Virus record (IMG/VR): IMGVR_UViG_3300034375_005223
Coordinates: 1 to 20,341 of that record
Source of the DNA: a virus
DNA length: 20,341 bases
Strand: one strand, 5' to 3'
Shown: positions 7,015 to 14,500 of the stretch, in pieces
How the letters are laid out: each line of letters opens with the position of its first letter
Numbering within the stretch: the stretch's first letter is position 1
Notes under the pieces: generated by a model
Told to the model about the DNA's origin: nothing
Seen by the model: only the letters and a program-made list of their open reading frames with translations
The model's database searches: none
Position numbers and translations under genes: made by a program

Positions 7015-8280
7015 ATGGCTGATACAGCAAAATTTGAAGCAGCCACTATAGCCTCATATTATCAAGCAATTAGTAATGGCCAATCAACCACACCAGGTGC
7101 CAGTCTTGAAATGACAGAGGCAATGGATGCTGAGTATCCAAATATGTCATCAGAATGGCGTGAAGGCATTCTTGCTGGAACTGATGCTGTTATGGAATAT
7201 CTTGGTCACAGACCAGGAACAAGAGATGGTAGTTGGTTATATGCTCATTATGATGGAAGAACTAAAACTATCCCTGCTTCAGCAACAACTGATGTAATAA
7301 ACTATATTTGGGATAGTTTTTCTAAAGAGCAGAAAAAGATATTTACAAACAAGAAAGATTCTTGGAATACTGCTGATGTCTATATGACAAAGAAAGCAGA
7401 TGACGCAAAGATAAAAAAACTTGTAGACTCTTTAAAAAAAGAATTTGATGATTTAGATCCAGCAATATATGTTGGAACTATTAATGCTATGATGTCTCAG
7501 ATGTTGAAAGAGAAGAAGATGATACCTATTTCTCTTAAACAAAAAACAAGAGGTGCTGATGTAAAAATATATGAGACTAATTTAAAAATGGGTCCTGATG
7601 GACTAGAAGTGAGGGATGGTGATATTGAAACTCCTCTAAAGACAGTTATGGATGTTACTACCAGGGGAGGGGATACTGATTTTGGTGGAAACTCATTAAG
7701 ATTTGCTGCTAGGTTTGAAGCAGGAGCTTATGCTAAAAAGTATTCTTGGGAAAGCAAAGGTTCAAGTAAAACAGCAGACGCAACTGAACCAAGAGACTTG
7801 GTTTTAAATAATAAGGGAAAATATACAACAGCAACTGCTAGAAATGGTTCTATCCCTGGTCCAAAGATGGAAGAATTGGTCAAAAAATATACTGGGGAAG
7901 ATCTTAATCATAATATTCCTATGAATAGGCAGTTAAATGCCAGTGAAATAAAATATTGGCAGAATTATATTGATAGTATAATTTCAGGGAAGAGAAAAAA
8001 TGTTCCTATCAATCTTGGCAATTTCACAATTGGAGGTAAAAAGGTTCAACCAGATGAGTTTATTAAACTGATAGCACTGATGGACAAAGGGAAACCAGGT
8101 GGTAAGAACTTTGATCAAAAAATGAGAGCAAAGTTGAGACATTTAAGATACATTAAGATGTTCTATGAAGCTGATAAAAAGAAAAAACTTGGTGAACTTA
8201 TCTCACACGCTTATTTCTTATCATCTAAGATGAATATCAACCAAGATGATTTGTCTGGACCCTTTATAAAAGTTCAGTAG
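7015..8280 (+). CDS. Late-block hypothetical protein, 421 aa
   Basis: This soluble 421-residue protein is of unknown function, with GAGGTGA at about 7004-7010 as ribosome site. It sits 8 nt after the previous gene and is probably co-transcribed from the late promoter at 6310. No membrane segment or signal peptide is present. Residues 110-180 are Lys/Asp-rich helices, residues 205-260 are Gly/Asp/Thr-rich (TRGGDTDFGGNSLRFAARF), and the last 80 residues are basic and helical. Position suggests a structural or assembly protein, but no motif proves it. CpG is very rare (about 4 in 1,266 nt by eye). Confidence 0.8.
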   Translation: MADTAKFEAATIASYYQAISNGQSTTPGASLEMTEAMDAEYPNMSSEWREGILAGTDAVMEYLGHRPGTRDGSWLYAHYDGRTKTIPASATTDVINYIWDSFSKEQKKIFTNKKDSWNTADVYMTKKADDAKIKKLVDSLKKEFDDLDPAIYVGTINAMMSQMLKEKKMIPISLKQKTRGADVKIYETNLKMGPDGLEVRDGDIETPLKTVMDVTTRGGDTDFGGNSLRFAARFEAGAYAKKYSWESKGSSKTADATEPRDLVLNNKGKYTTATARNGSIPGPKMEELVKKYTGEDLNHNIPMNRQLNASEIKYWQNYIDSIISGKRKNVPINLGNFTIGGKKVQPDEFIKLIALMDKGKPGGKNFDQKMRAKLRHLRYIKMFYEADKKKKLGELISHAYFLSSKMNINQDDLSGPFIKVQ

Positions 8281-8281
8281 G

Positions 8282-8310
8282 TTGACAACTGATCAATAAT
8301 CTGCTATAGT
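8282..8310 (+). promoter_or_regulatory. Sigma70-type promoter of the methyltransferase
   Basis: The -35 is TTGACA (8282-8287) and the -10 is TATAGT (8305-8310), with a 17-nt spacer and an extended -10 TG (8302-8303). Transcription should start near 8317, leaving a leader of about 16 nt. The spacer contains the palindrome TGATCA. This allows early expression of the methyltransferase inside a late block. Confidence 0.8.
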
Positions 8311-8332
8311 ATTCCCATATAAGCGCATAGTT

Positions 8333-9103
8333 ATGATTGACCTGAGGACTGGTAACTGTATTGAGTTGGCAAAGGGTCTTGAAGATAATTCTATTGACTG
8401 TACTGTCACCTCCCCTCCCTACAACAAGTGTGGTGTAGGTGGTGGTTTGTTTCGTAAAATTGAATATGCTGCTTTTGATGATACTCTGCCTGAGGATGAG
8501 TACCAGGAGCAACAAATTGAATTGCTGAATACTCTATTTGATAAAACCAAAGAGGGTGGATCGCTGTTCTACAATCACAAAGTTAGGTACTTCAAGGGTG
8601 ATGCTATTTCACCTTGGGAATGGTTGACTAAAACCAAGTGGAATATCAGGGAAGAGATTATCTGGAATCGTGGAAGTGGTCCTGAGATTTCTGGTTACAG
8701 ATTCATCCAAACTGATGAAAGAATCTATTGGTTGTGTAAGGGAATAAAGCATCCACGTCTCCCAAGGCGTTGTGCTGAGTGGACTAGTGTCTGGAAGTTT
8801 GGTCCTGAGATGAAGAATCCTCACCCTGCTCCCTATCCTATTCAACTGCCTACTAGGTGTATTCAAGCAGTGATGCAGGGTCCTGGTGTTGTTCTTGATC
8901 CTTACAGTGGATCTGGAACTACTGGTCTTGCTGCTAAACTGTTGGGTCATGACTATATTGGTTTTGATCTCTCTGATGAGTATCATGACATGGCAAGGAA
9001 GAGGATTGCTGAACCATCCAAGAGTGATCTGAAGAAGTTCAGTGATGAAACTGGTCTTGCTCCTGAAACTGATAATGATGTGTTCAGTTTGGCAGACTCA
9101 TAA
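8333..9103 (+). CDS. DNA methyltransferase, beta class (N6-adenine or N4-cytosine)
   Basis: This site-specific DNA methyltransferase (256 aa) uses S-adenosylmethionine. Catalytic motif IV is TSPPY (26-30), which comes before the cofactor-binding motif I DPYSGSGTT (189-197); that order defines the beta class. HPAPYPIQLPTR (164-175) is the usual motif X region before motif I. TSPPY is compatible with N4-cytosine or N6-adenine methylation, so the base and recognition site cannot be fixed. There is no restriction enzyme gene beside it, so it is an orphan enzyme, likely protecting phage DNA or altering expression. It has its own sigma70-type promoter and almost no Shine-Dalgarno. Confidence 0.9.
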   Translation: MIDLRTGNCIELAKGLEDNSIDCTVTSPPYNKCGVGGGLFRKIEYAAFDDTLPEDEYQEQQIELLNTLFDKTKEGGSLFYNHKVRYFKGDAISPWEWLTKTKWNIREEIIWNRGSGPEISGYRFIQTDERIYWLCKGIKHPRLPRRCAEWTSVWKFGPEMKNPHPAPYPIQLPTRCIQAVMQGPGVVLDPYSGSGTTGLAAKLLGHDYIGFDLSDEYHDMARKRIAEPSKSDLKKFSDETGLAPETDNDVFSLADS

Positions 9104-9106
9104 ATA
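9099..9106 (+). promoter_or_regulatory. Late promoter variant
   Basis: CATAAATA overlaps the methyltransferase stop, 25 nt before the next ATG. It differs from the T4 octamer only in the first base; NATAAATA is the form I recall for T4-like cyanophages. Confidence 0.55.
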
Positions 9107-9130
9107 TTGTATGAGGAAAAGTTATAACTG

Positions 9131-10420
9131 ATGAAATCATTTTTTAGTTTCCTTAGAGAAGCAAGAACATCTCAGGCATCAGATCAGGCAGCACGCCTTA
9201 ATCTGACTGGTGATGGTCATGGTAACTGGTACGATAAGGATGGTGCTAGAGTTGCTGTAACCAAGGGCGGTAGACTTGAGATGCTGTCAAAGAAAGAAAA
9301 ACAGCAGACTGATGACACAGCAACTCAACAATCAACAAAAGAACCTGAACAACAACTCCAACAACAGGGACAGTTTGGAGCATTTGCAGATGGAACTCCA
9401 AGGAGAATGCCTCAACCTACGAGAGCAGATGGGTCTCCTAAAGAGGATCTTGGACCTCTGACTGTAACCTTTGGTAGGTTTAATCCCCCAACAGTAGGAC
9501 ATAAAAAACTTTTAGATGCTGCTAAGAAAGCAGCAGGTAAAGGATCTCTCAGAATTTATCCCTCAAGATCACAGGATGCTAAAAAGAATCCTTATGATGC
9601 TGATGAAAAGGTGGGTGTGATGCAGCAAATGTTCCCTGATCATGCAGAGAACATTGTTAATGATCCTAATGCCAAGACCATTTTTGACGTTCTGAAGCAG
9701 GCACACCAAGATGGATATTCAAGTGTTAAAATTGTGGTTGGTGGTGACAGAGTTAAGGAATTTGAAAAACTCTCAGGAGATTATAATGGTCAACTCTATG
9801 ATTTTTCTGGTGTGGAGACTGTATCTGCTGGAGAAAGAGACCCCGACTCTGAGGGTGTAGAGGGAATGTCTGCTTCCAAGATGAGAAAAGCAGCAGCAGA
9901 TAATGATTTCAAGTCATTCAGACAAGGTATCCCTAATAATATTGATGATAAAACTGCTAAGCAGATGATGAATAATCTTCGTAAGAAGATGAAAGTTACT
10001 ACTAAAGAAAGTTGGAATCTGTGGGAGATTGCTCCAAAGTTTGATTGGAAGAACCTGAGAGAGAATTATGTGACTGGAAAGATCTTTAAGGTTGATCAAC
10101 TAGTTGAGAATCTCAATACAGGTTTGATTGGTAAAGTTATCAGAAGAGGGACTAACTATCTTATCTGTGTAACTGAAGACAATATCATGTTCAAGTCTTG
10201 GATTAGAGATCTGCGTGAATATAGTGAAGTTAAGATGAATAGAAAGAATAGAGCTCCTGGTAAACCAAATACATTGGTTGGAACAGCAGGTTATTTTAAA
10301 AATGCTGCTGCTATTACACCTGGATTTGAGGAAGGTGATGATACTAACCTTCAACCTGGTGCCAAACCATACAAAGGATATGGTAGGGAATTCATAAATA
10401 AATATAAGAAAAAAAAGTAA
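9131..10420 (+). CDS. Nucleotidyltransferase-like protein with possible capsid-targeting N-terminus
   Basis: This 429-residue protein combines several parts. The N-terminus, MKSFFSFLREA, resembles the T4 internal-protein capsid-targeting peptide (MKTYQEFIAEA), and LRE|A fits the gp21 protease cleavage rule (L/I-x-E before A/G/S). Residues 27-52 form a Gly/Tyr-rich segment (GDGHGNWYDKDG), followed by a Gln-rich linker (58-100). Residues 108-260 form a HIGH-type nucleotidyltransferase domain: GRFNPPTVGH (115-124) and GMSASKMR (245-252) match the two nucleotide-binding motifs of the NMN-adenylyltransferase/cytidylyltransferase superfamily. Residues 312-365 (with GLIGKVIRRGTNYLI, 331-345) look like a KOW-like beta domain. 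The tail is Lys-rich. Substrate is unknown. A late promoter box precedes it, supporting a particle-associated enzyme. Confidence 0.85.
   Translation: MKSFFSFLREARTSQASDQAARLNLTGDGHGNWYDKDGARVAVTKGGRLEMLSKKEKQQTDDTATQQSTKEPEQQLQQQGQFGAFADGTPRRMPQPTRADGSPKEDLGPLTVTFGRFNPPTVGHKKLLDAAKKAAGKGSLRIYPSRSQDAKKNPYDADEKVGVMQQMFPDHAENIVNDPNAKTIFDVLKQAHQDGYSSVKIVVGGDRVKEFEKLSGDYNGQLYDFSGVETVSAGERDPDSEGVEGMSASKMRKAAADNDFKSFRQGIPNNIDDKTAKQMMNNLRKKMKVTTKESWNLWEIAPKFDWKNLRENYVTGKIFKVDQLVENLNTGLIGKVIRRGTNYLICVTEDNIMFKSWIRDLREYSEVKMNRKNRAPGKPNTLVGTAGYFKNAAAITPGFEEGDDTNLQPGAKPYKGYGREFINKYKKKK
10393..10400 (+). promoter_or_regulatory. Late promoter variant
   Basis: CATAAATA lies within the last codons of the nucleotidyltransferase-like gene, 30 nt before the next ATG. 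The match and spacing are the same type as at 9099. Confidence 0.45.
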
Positions 10421-10429
10421 TCTAGTGTC

Positions 10430-11365
10430 ATGATCTCTGAACAAGAAAATACACCAGAAGAGGTGAAAAGTAGGGTCACTCAGATGACCAAAGCAATCAG
10501 ATATAAAGCAAGAAAGGAAGGTGGTAATCTTTTCAAGGCTTTTAATGATTATATGGGATCTCAGTCTGGTATCAGTTCATCTGAACGTCAGTTAGTCAAG
10601 CAAAAACTTGGTTTGTCTGAAAGATATTCTTCTTGGAGAGATGAACTTGAACTTCGTGAAGTAGTTGATGTTCCTTCATCAGGGGCAAAGACTGATAAGG
10701 AAATGGAAAAGACTATCAAAGAAAAGAAAGTCAATAATAAAATTGTAATCAATCCTACAATGCAGGAAGCATTTGATGAGATTGGTGGCACTATTCTTGA
10801 AGTAGTTGAAATTGAAGAAGGTTATAAAGAGATAGACAAGAAGAAGGAAACAGCAATGTATCGTCGTGCTGGAAACCTGGCACGTACTTCTTTGTCTTCA
10901 AAAGGCAAAAAGAAAGAGGATGCTCAAAACAAGTCAGCAAAGATTGTTTCTGCCATCTCCAGACAGAAAGAGAATGAGAGATTCTCTAAGATGGCAGATG
11001 AGAAGGCACGTGACAATTATAATGAAGAATCTGAAAATGATGATATGAAGAAAAAGCAACTTCAGCATCAAACACAAATGCTGAAGAAGCAACAGATGCT
11101 TGATCGCCAGAGACTTCAGATGATGAAGCAAGGCAAACTTCCTACAGGTCATATGGAAGAAGTTGAGCAGATTGATGAGAAAGTTCTTGACAGAGCAGAG
11201 AAGGGTGAGAAGGAAAGAATTGTTAAAGGTATGAAGAAGAAGTTTAGCAGCTTCAAGGATAGATATGGTAAGGATGCTAAGTCTGTAATGTATGCTACTG
11301 CCACTAAGATGGCAAAGGATAATATGGACACCAGCAAATCTGATCGTAGATATGGTGTTGAGTGA
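10430..11365 (+). CDS. Late-block hypothetical protein with coiled coil, 311 aa
   Basis: This highly charged, helical protein is probably head- or scaffold-associated, inferred from position and composition. Residues 205-236 form a Lys/Gln/Met-rich stretch likely to be a coiled coil. The C-terminal part, KGMKKKFSSFKDRYGKDAKS followed by VMYATATKMA (266-295), resembles a short motif that recurs, as I recall, in several marine T4-like phage proteins. A further motif, MQEAFDEIGG (111-120), is of unknown meaning. The ATG at 10430 has no clear ribosome site. No enzyme motif is seen. Confidence 0.8.
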   Translation: MISEQENTPEEVKSRVTQMTKAIRYKARKEGGNLFKAFNDYMGSQSGISSSERQLVKQKLGLSERYSSWRDELELREVVDVPSSGAKTDKEMEKTIKEKKVNNKIVINPTMQEAFDEIGGTILEVVEIEEGYKEIDKKKETAMYRRAGNLARTSLSSKGKKKEDAQNKSAKIVSAISRQKENERFSKMADEKARDNYNEESENDDMKKKQLQHQTQMLKKQQMLDRQRLQMMKQGKLPTGHMEEVEQIDEKVLDRAEKGEKERIVKGMKKKFSSFKDRYGKDAKSVMYATATKMAKDNMDTSKSDRRYGVE

Positions 11366-11408
11366 TAATTGATCATATATACATTATATTCCTGTATTGA
11401 GGTTTATC

Positions 11409-11609
11409 ATGCTTTCATTCCTACTCCCATTAGCATCAAAGATTATTAAAGATGCAGTTGCCAAAATCCCAGAAAATGAAGAACTGGGTGAGAAGATGGT
11501 TGAGATCTGTCTTGTTATCCTTTCTAAAGCGGTTAAGTTGACCAAAACAGATATGGATGATCAACTGTTAGAGGTTGTTTCCAAAGCAATCAAAGCAAGA
11601 GAAGAGTGA
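11409..11609 (+). CDS. Small hypothetical protein, 66 aa
   Basis: The start ATG 11409 is chosen because GAGG (11399-11402) lies 6 nt upstream; an in-frame TTG at 11397 would add four residues. The N-terminus is hydrophobic (MLSFLLPLASKII) but short for a membrane helix; the rest is amphipathic and helical. It ends just before a terminator. The function is unknown. Confidence 0.65.
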   Translation: MLSFLLPLASKIIKDAVAKIPENEELGEKMVEICLVILSKAVKLTKTDMDDQLLEVVSKAIKAREE

Positions 11610-11614
11610 TGAAC

Positions 11615-11641
11615 AGGAGACCTTATGGGTCTCCTATTTTT
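11615..11641 (+). terminator. Intrinsic terminator
   Basis: AGGAGACC (11615-11622) pairs perfectly with GGTCTCCT (11628-11635) around TTATG, followed by a T-run at 11637-11641. It ends the transcript of the small gene before it. The last T is also the first base of the next late promoter. Confidence 0.85.
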
Positions 11642-11648
11642 ATAAATA
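11641..11648 (+). promoter_or_regulatory. T4-type late promoter
   Basis: TATAAATA is an exact match to the late octamer. It directly follows, and shares a base with, the terminator T-run, and lies 35 nt before the 11683 gene. Confidence 0.75.
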
Positions 11649-11682
11649 TTTGAAGCAAAGTATTCTTTTATAGGACAAAGAC

Positions 11683-12447
11683 ATGGCACTTTGGGGTAAT
11701 AACGACAATGTTGGATCAGCTGGTACAGTAAGTCTCAACTATGCAACTAGAGTTGTCACAGGAACTGGTACATCATTCGGTATTGCTGGTGGACTTTCAG
11801 AAGGTGATGTAATCAGATTTGGCACAAGAGGTGGTGGTGGAATCTATTATGGTGATGCAGTTGTAGTTAGTGTTGCAAGTTCTGAGTCTCTGACCATTGG
11901 ATCAACAATGGGTCTCTCAGGTGTTGCCATTGCAGGAACTGACTTCACTGTATCTCAGCTTCCTAAGTCATCTGTTCTTGACTCTTCATATTCTGAAACT
12001 AATTTTGTTGCACCATCATACACCAATATCTTCTTTACATCTGCAACAATTGAAGCTCCTGCTGGATTCACCACTGTTGCACTTAATGACATGGGAACAG
12101 ATGTGATCCAGGTAGGTGATCACCTTGTTTCTGCATCTGGTGTTGACACTCCAATTGCATCTATTGGAACCACTGGAGTTGTTCTTGGTTCTCCAATTGG
12201 TGCTGGTCTGACAATCAATGCAGGAACTGCAATCACCTTCACCAGATTGGTAGATGGTTATGACAAACTTGCCTATGGTATTTCTACTGCAACAACTGGT
12301 TCCTATCATGTAAGTCATGAGGGATGGGTTGGTGTTCAGACCTACATTGACAACCATGGTAACTTCAGAGTCAAATCTGAAACCTTAGTTGCTATGTCTG
12401 GAATCAGCACTGGCGATGGATCTATTGCATACCCAACTCCCGTCTGA
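11683..12447 (+). CDS. Probable virion structural protein
   Basis: This 254-residue protein is rich in Gly, Ser, Thr and Val, with few charged residues and repeated beta-strand-like segments (for example VVTGTGTSFG, VVVSVASSESLTIGS), as in phage head-decoration, neck or fibre proteins. It starts MALWGNNDNVGSAG, which I associate with T4-like cyanophage structural proteins, but I cannot name the T4 counterpart. The late promoter and terminator upstream make it the head of its own late transcript, consistent with high expression. Confidence 0.75.
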   Translation: MALWGNNDNVGSAGTVSLNYATRVVTGTGTSFGIAGGLSEGDVIRFGTRGGGGIYYGDAVVVSVASSESLTIGSTMGLSGVAIAGTDFTVSQLPKSSVLDSSYSETNFVAPSYTNIFFTSATIEAPAGFTTVALNDMGTDVIQVGDHLVSASGVDTPIASIGTTGVVLGSPIGAGLTINAGTAITFTRLVDGYDKLAYGISTATTGSYHVSHEGWVGVQTYIDNHGNFRVKSETLVAMSGISTGDGSIAYPTPV

Positions 12448-12451
12448 TTAA

Positions 12452-12832
12452 ATGCTTTTTACTGAATTGAATGAGAAGAACTTTCTTCTCTTTGCCATTA
12501 AACATTATGAAAATCCACAAGCAGTCACACGTGACGATTTTGAAAAAGATCTGAATCATTTCAGATACATCAAAAGACTTCTCAAAAGATATAAGAGTAG
12601 TGGTGAACTAAAGACACACTTGTTGATAAATCATTTTATCATCTTGTACAATGTTTTTGGTGATGCCACTACTCCTATGTTGTTTTATAAAGTTGATAGA
12701 GATCTTTGGGATGTTACCAAAACATTCATAGTCTTTTTAAATAGACTTCCAGAGTTTCCTAAAACAATCATTCATGATATTGAAATGGATCAAAAATGTT
12801 TAGAGGAACTGAAGAGAGTAACCCATGGATAA
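12452..12832 (+). CDS. Hypothetical protein, 126 aa
   Basis: This mainly helical 126-residue protein starts 4 nt after the structural gene. Phe/Tyr/Leu-rich helices include LINHFIILYNVFGDATTPML (58-77), amphipathic rather than a clear membrane segment. Proteins of this type seem conserved in T4-like phages, but I know no function. It overlaps the next gene by 8 nt and is probably co-transcribed from 11641. Confidence 0.75.
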   Translation: MLFTELNEKNFLLFAIKHYENPQAVTRDDFEKDLNHFRYIKRLLKRYKSSGELKTHLLINHFIILYNVFGDATTPMLFYKVDRDLWDVTKTFIVFLNRLPEFPKTIIHDIEMDQKCLEELKRVTHG

Positions 12833-13136
12833 GGACAAAATTGACAGAGTTATAAATGCCTTTCGTACAGCAATGTATAATGAATTCAGTGTCGCAGAGG
12901 AAGGAATGGTGGCAAATCCTCCTGGGGGATCTGGCGGATTTTCTGGGTCCTCCAATGCTGCTGGTCCTACTGCTGGCTACGACCCCGTTATGAAACTTGA
13001 TGGTAGAAACAAGTATGTCAGGAAAGCCATCAAAGACTTGATGGATAGAAGAGAAAAGAGAGCAGAAAGAAAGGCAAAGAAGAAGGCTTTAGATTTCAAT
13101 CCTTACTTCAAACCCCAAGATGGACGAACAAGTTAA
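12825..13136 (+). CDS. Hypothetical protein with Gly-rich linker and basic tail
   Basis: This 103-residue protein has three parts: an N-terminal helix (1-27); a Gly/Pro/Ser/Ala-rich, probably disordered linker (about 28-52, with NPPGGSGGFSGSSNAAGP); and a very basic helix (RREKRAERKAKKKA) ending in FNPYFKPQDG. The basic tail could bind nucleic acid or an acidic partner (inference). It overlaps its neighbours by 8 and 17 nt. The function is unknown. Confidence 0.7.
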   Translation: MDKDKIDRVINAFRTAMYNEFSVAEEGMVANPPGGSGGFSGSSNAAGPTAGYDPVMKLDGRNKYVRKAIKDLMDRREKRAERKAKKKALDFNPYFKPQDGRTS

Positions 13137-13503
13137 GCTGGCGGTATTGGAACAAAAAATTGAAGATCTTAAACCAGTCATTTTAAAAATTGATGATGCT
13201 ATTGAAAAGTTAAGTGAGGTAAATACTACAGTTAGCAGAATGCTTGCTGTTCATGAAGAACGAATATCAAAACAACAAGAAGTTGACGACATATTATTTG
13301 CAAAGATTGACAAACTCCGTGATAAAATGGACTCAGATAATGACAGTTTGCTGCAGAGATTACGTCAAGTAGAAAAGAGAGTCTGGATATCTTTTGGTGC
13401 GATGGCAATTCTTTCATTTGTCATCAATAGTAGCACGATATTTTCAAAACTCTTGACAGTCCAACCAGCACCAACTACAATAGAAAAGAGTTATACCAAC
13501 TAA
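13120..13503 (+). CDS. Coiled-coil protein with one C-terminal membrane segment
   Basis: In this 127-residue protein, residues 4-86 form a long heptad-like helix (KLAVLEQKIEDLKPV onward), followed by a hydrophobic segment at about 89-108 (WISFGAMAILSFVINSS) and a short tail. This layout, a soluble coiled coil then one C-terminal transmembrane helix, resembles XhlA-type accessory lysis proteins, but no sequence motif proves it. It might also be a membrane anchor for the replication proteins encoded next. The start lies inside the preceding gene. Confidence 0.7.
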   Translation: MDEQVKLAVLEQKIEDLKPVILKIDDAIEKLSEVNTTVSRMLAVHEERISKQQEVDDILFAKIDKLRDKMDSDNDSLLQRLRQVEKRVWISFGAMAILSFVINSSTIFSKLLTVQPAPTTIEKSYTN

Positions 13504-13507
13504 CAGC

Positions 13508-14500
13508 ATGGATTACATTGATGTTAAATACATCAATTTGATTTCTTCAAGACTTCAGAAGTTCAAAAAGGTCAAACCATATCTTTATAACTTCCGTTGC
13601 CCTATTTGTGGTGACTCTCAGAAACAGAAGAATAAGGCTCGTGGATATCTTTACAGGGTCAAGAACAATACAAATTACAAGTGTCACAATTGTGGCATTA
13701 GCGTATCCTTCAACAACTTCCTAAAGGATGTTGATCCTGAGTCACACAAGGAGTACATCTTTGAGAAGTTCAAAGAGGGTCATACTGGCAAAAACTATGT
13801 GACAGATGCTCCAGAAGATGTATTCAAAATTATGGATGAGTCAAAACCTGTCTTTAAGAAGAAGGTGAAAATAGATCTCCCTAATGCTTTTGAGGTTGCT
13901 AAGTCTAAGAGATATCTCCATGACAGAGCAATTTTCTCTGGAGAGTTTTATTATGCTAAAAACTTTAAAGAGTTTGTCAATACAATCAAACCCAATGCCT
14001 TTGAAAGTACAAAGTATGGGGAAGAGAGAATAATAATTCCTCTATATCATGAGGATAGACTTGTTGGGGTTCAAGGTAGAGCACTATCTGCAAACCCTAT
14101 TAAATACTTAACCATTATGTTGGATGAGGAGGCACCAAAGATTTATGGACTTGATAACATCAGAAGAGATGCTCCAGTCTTCATTACAGAAGGACCATTT
14201 GACAGCACGTTCATTCCAAATGCGATTGCTATGTGCGGAGCTGATGCTGATATTAGTGACTGGGGGATTAGCAATCCTGTTTGGATCTATGACAATGAAC
14301 CAAGGAACAAAGAAATCGTCTCAAGAATCCAACGTACAATCGATAGAGGTGATTCACTGGTCATCTGGCCATCCAACATCAGGGAAAAGGACATAAATGA
14401 TATGGTCCTAGCTGGACATCATGTTCAGCAATTGGTAGAATCAAATACACACTCTGGTTTAGAAGCAAAACTTAAATTCAACACCTGGAAAAAAATATGA
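13508..14500 (+). CDS. 61: gp61 DNA primase
   Basis: This primase (330 aa) makes RNA primers for the lagging strand in complex with gp41 helicase. The N-terminal zinc-binding domain has CPIC (C31, C34) and CHNC (C59, C62). The catalytic Toprim domain has ITEGPFD (226-232, E228), WIYDNEP (259-265, D262) and a later KDINDMV (294-300). It lies away from gp41 but just upstream of the ribonucleotide reductase genes, overlapping nrdA by ATGA. Bases 14205-14345, coding for the Toprim core, form a CpG-rich patch. Confidence 0.95.
   Translation: MDYIDVKYINLISSRLQKFKKVKPYLYNFRCPICGDSQKQKNKARGYLYRVKNNTNYKCHNCGISVSFNNFLKDVDPESHKEYIFEKFKEGHTGKNYVTDAPEDVFKIMDESKPVFKKKVKIDLPNAFEVAKSKRYLHDRAIFSGEFYYAKNFKEFVNTIKPNAFESTKYGEERIIIPLYHEDRLVGVQGRALSANPIKYLTIMLDEEAPKIYGLDNIRRDAPVFITEGPFDSTFIPNAIAMCGADADISDWGISNPVWIYDNEPRNKEIVSRIQRTIDRGDSLVIWPSNIREKDINDMVLAGHHVQQLVESNTHSGLEAKLKFNTWKKI

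Noticed and set aside
11361-11400. Possible promoter (TATATT) before the 66-aa gene
   Set aside because: No acceptable -35 at 16-18 nt spacing; the AT-rich stretch alone is not enough.
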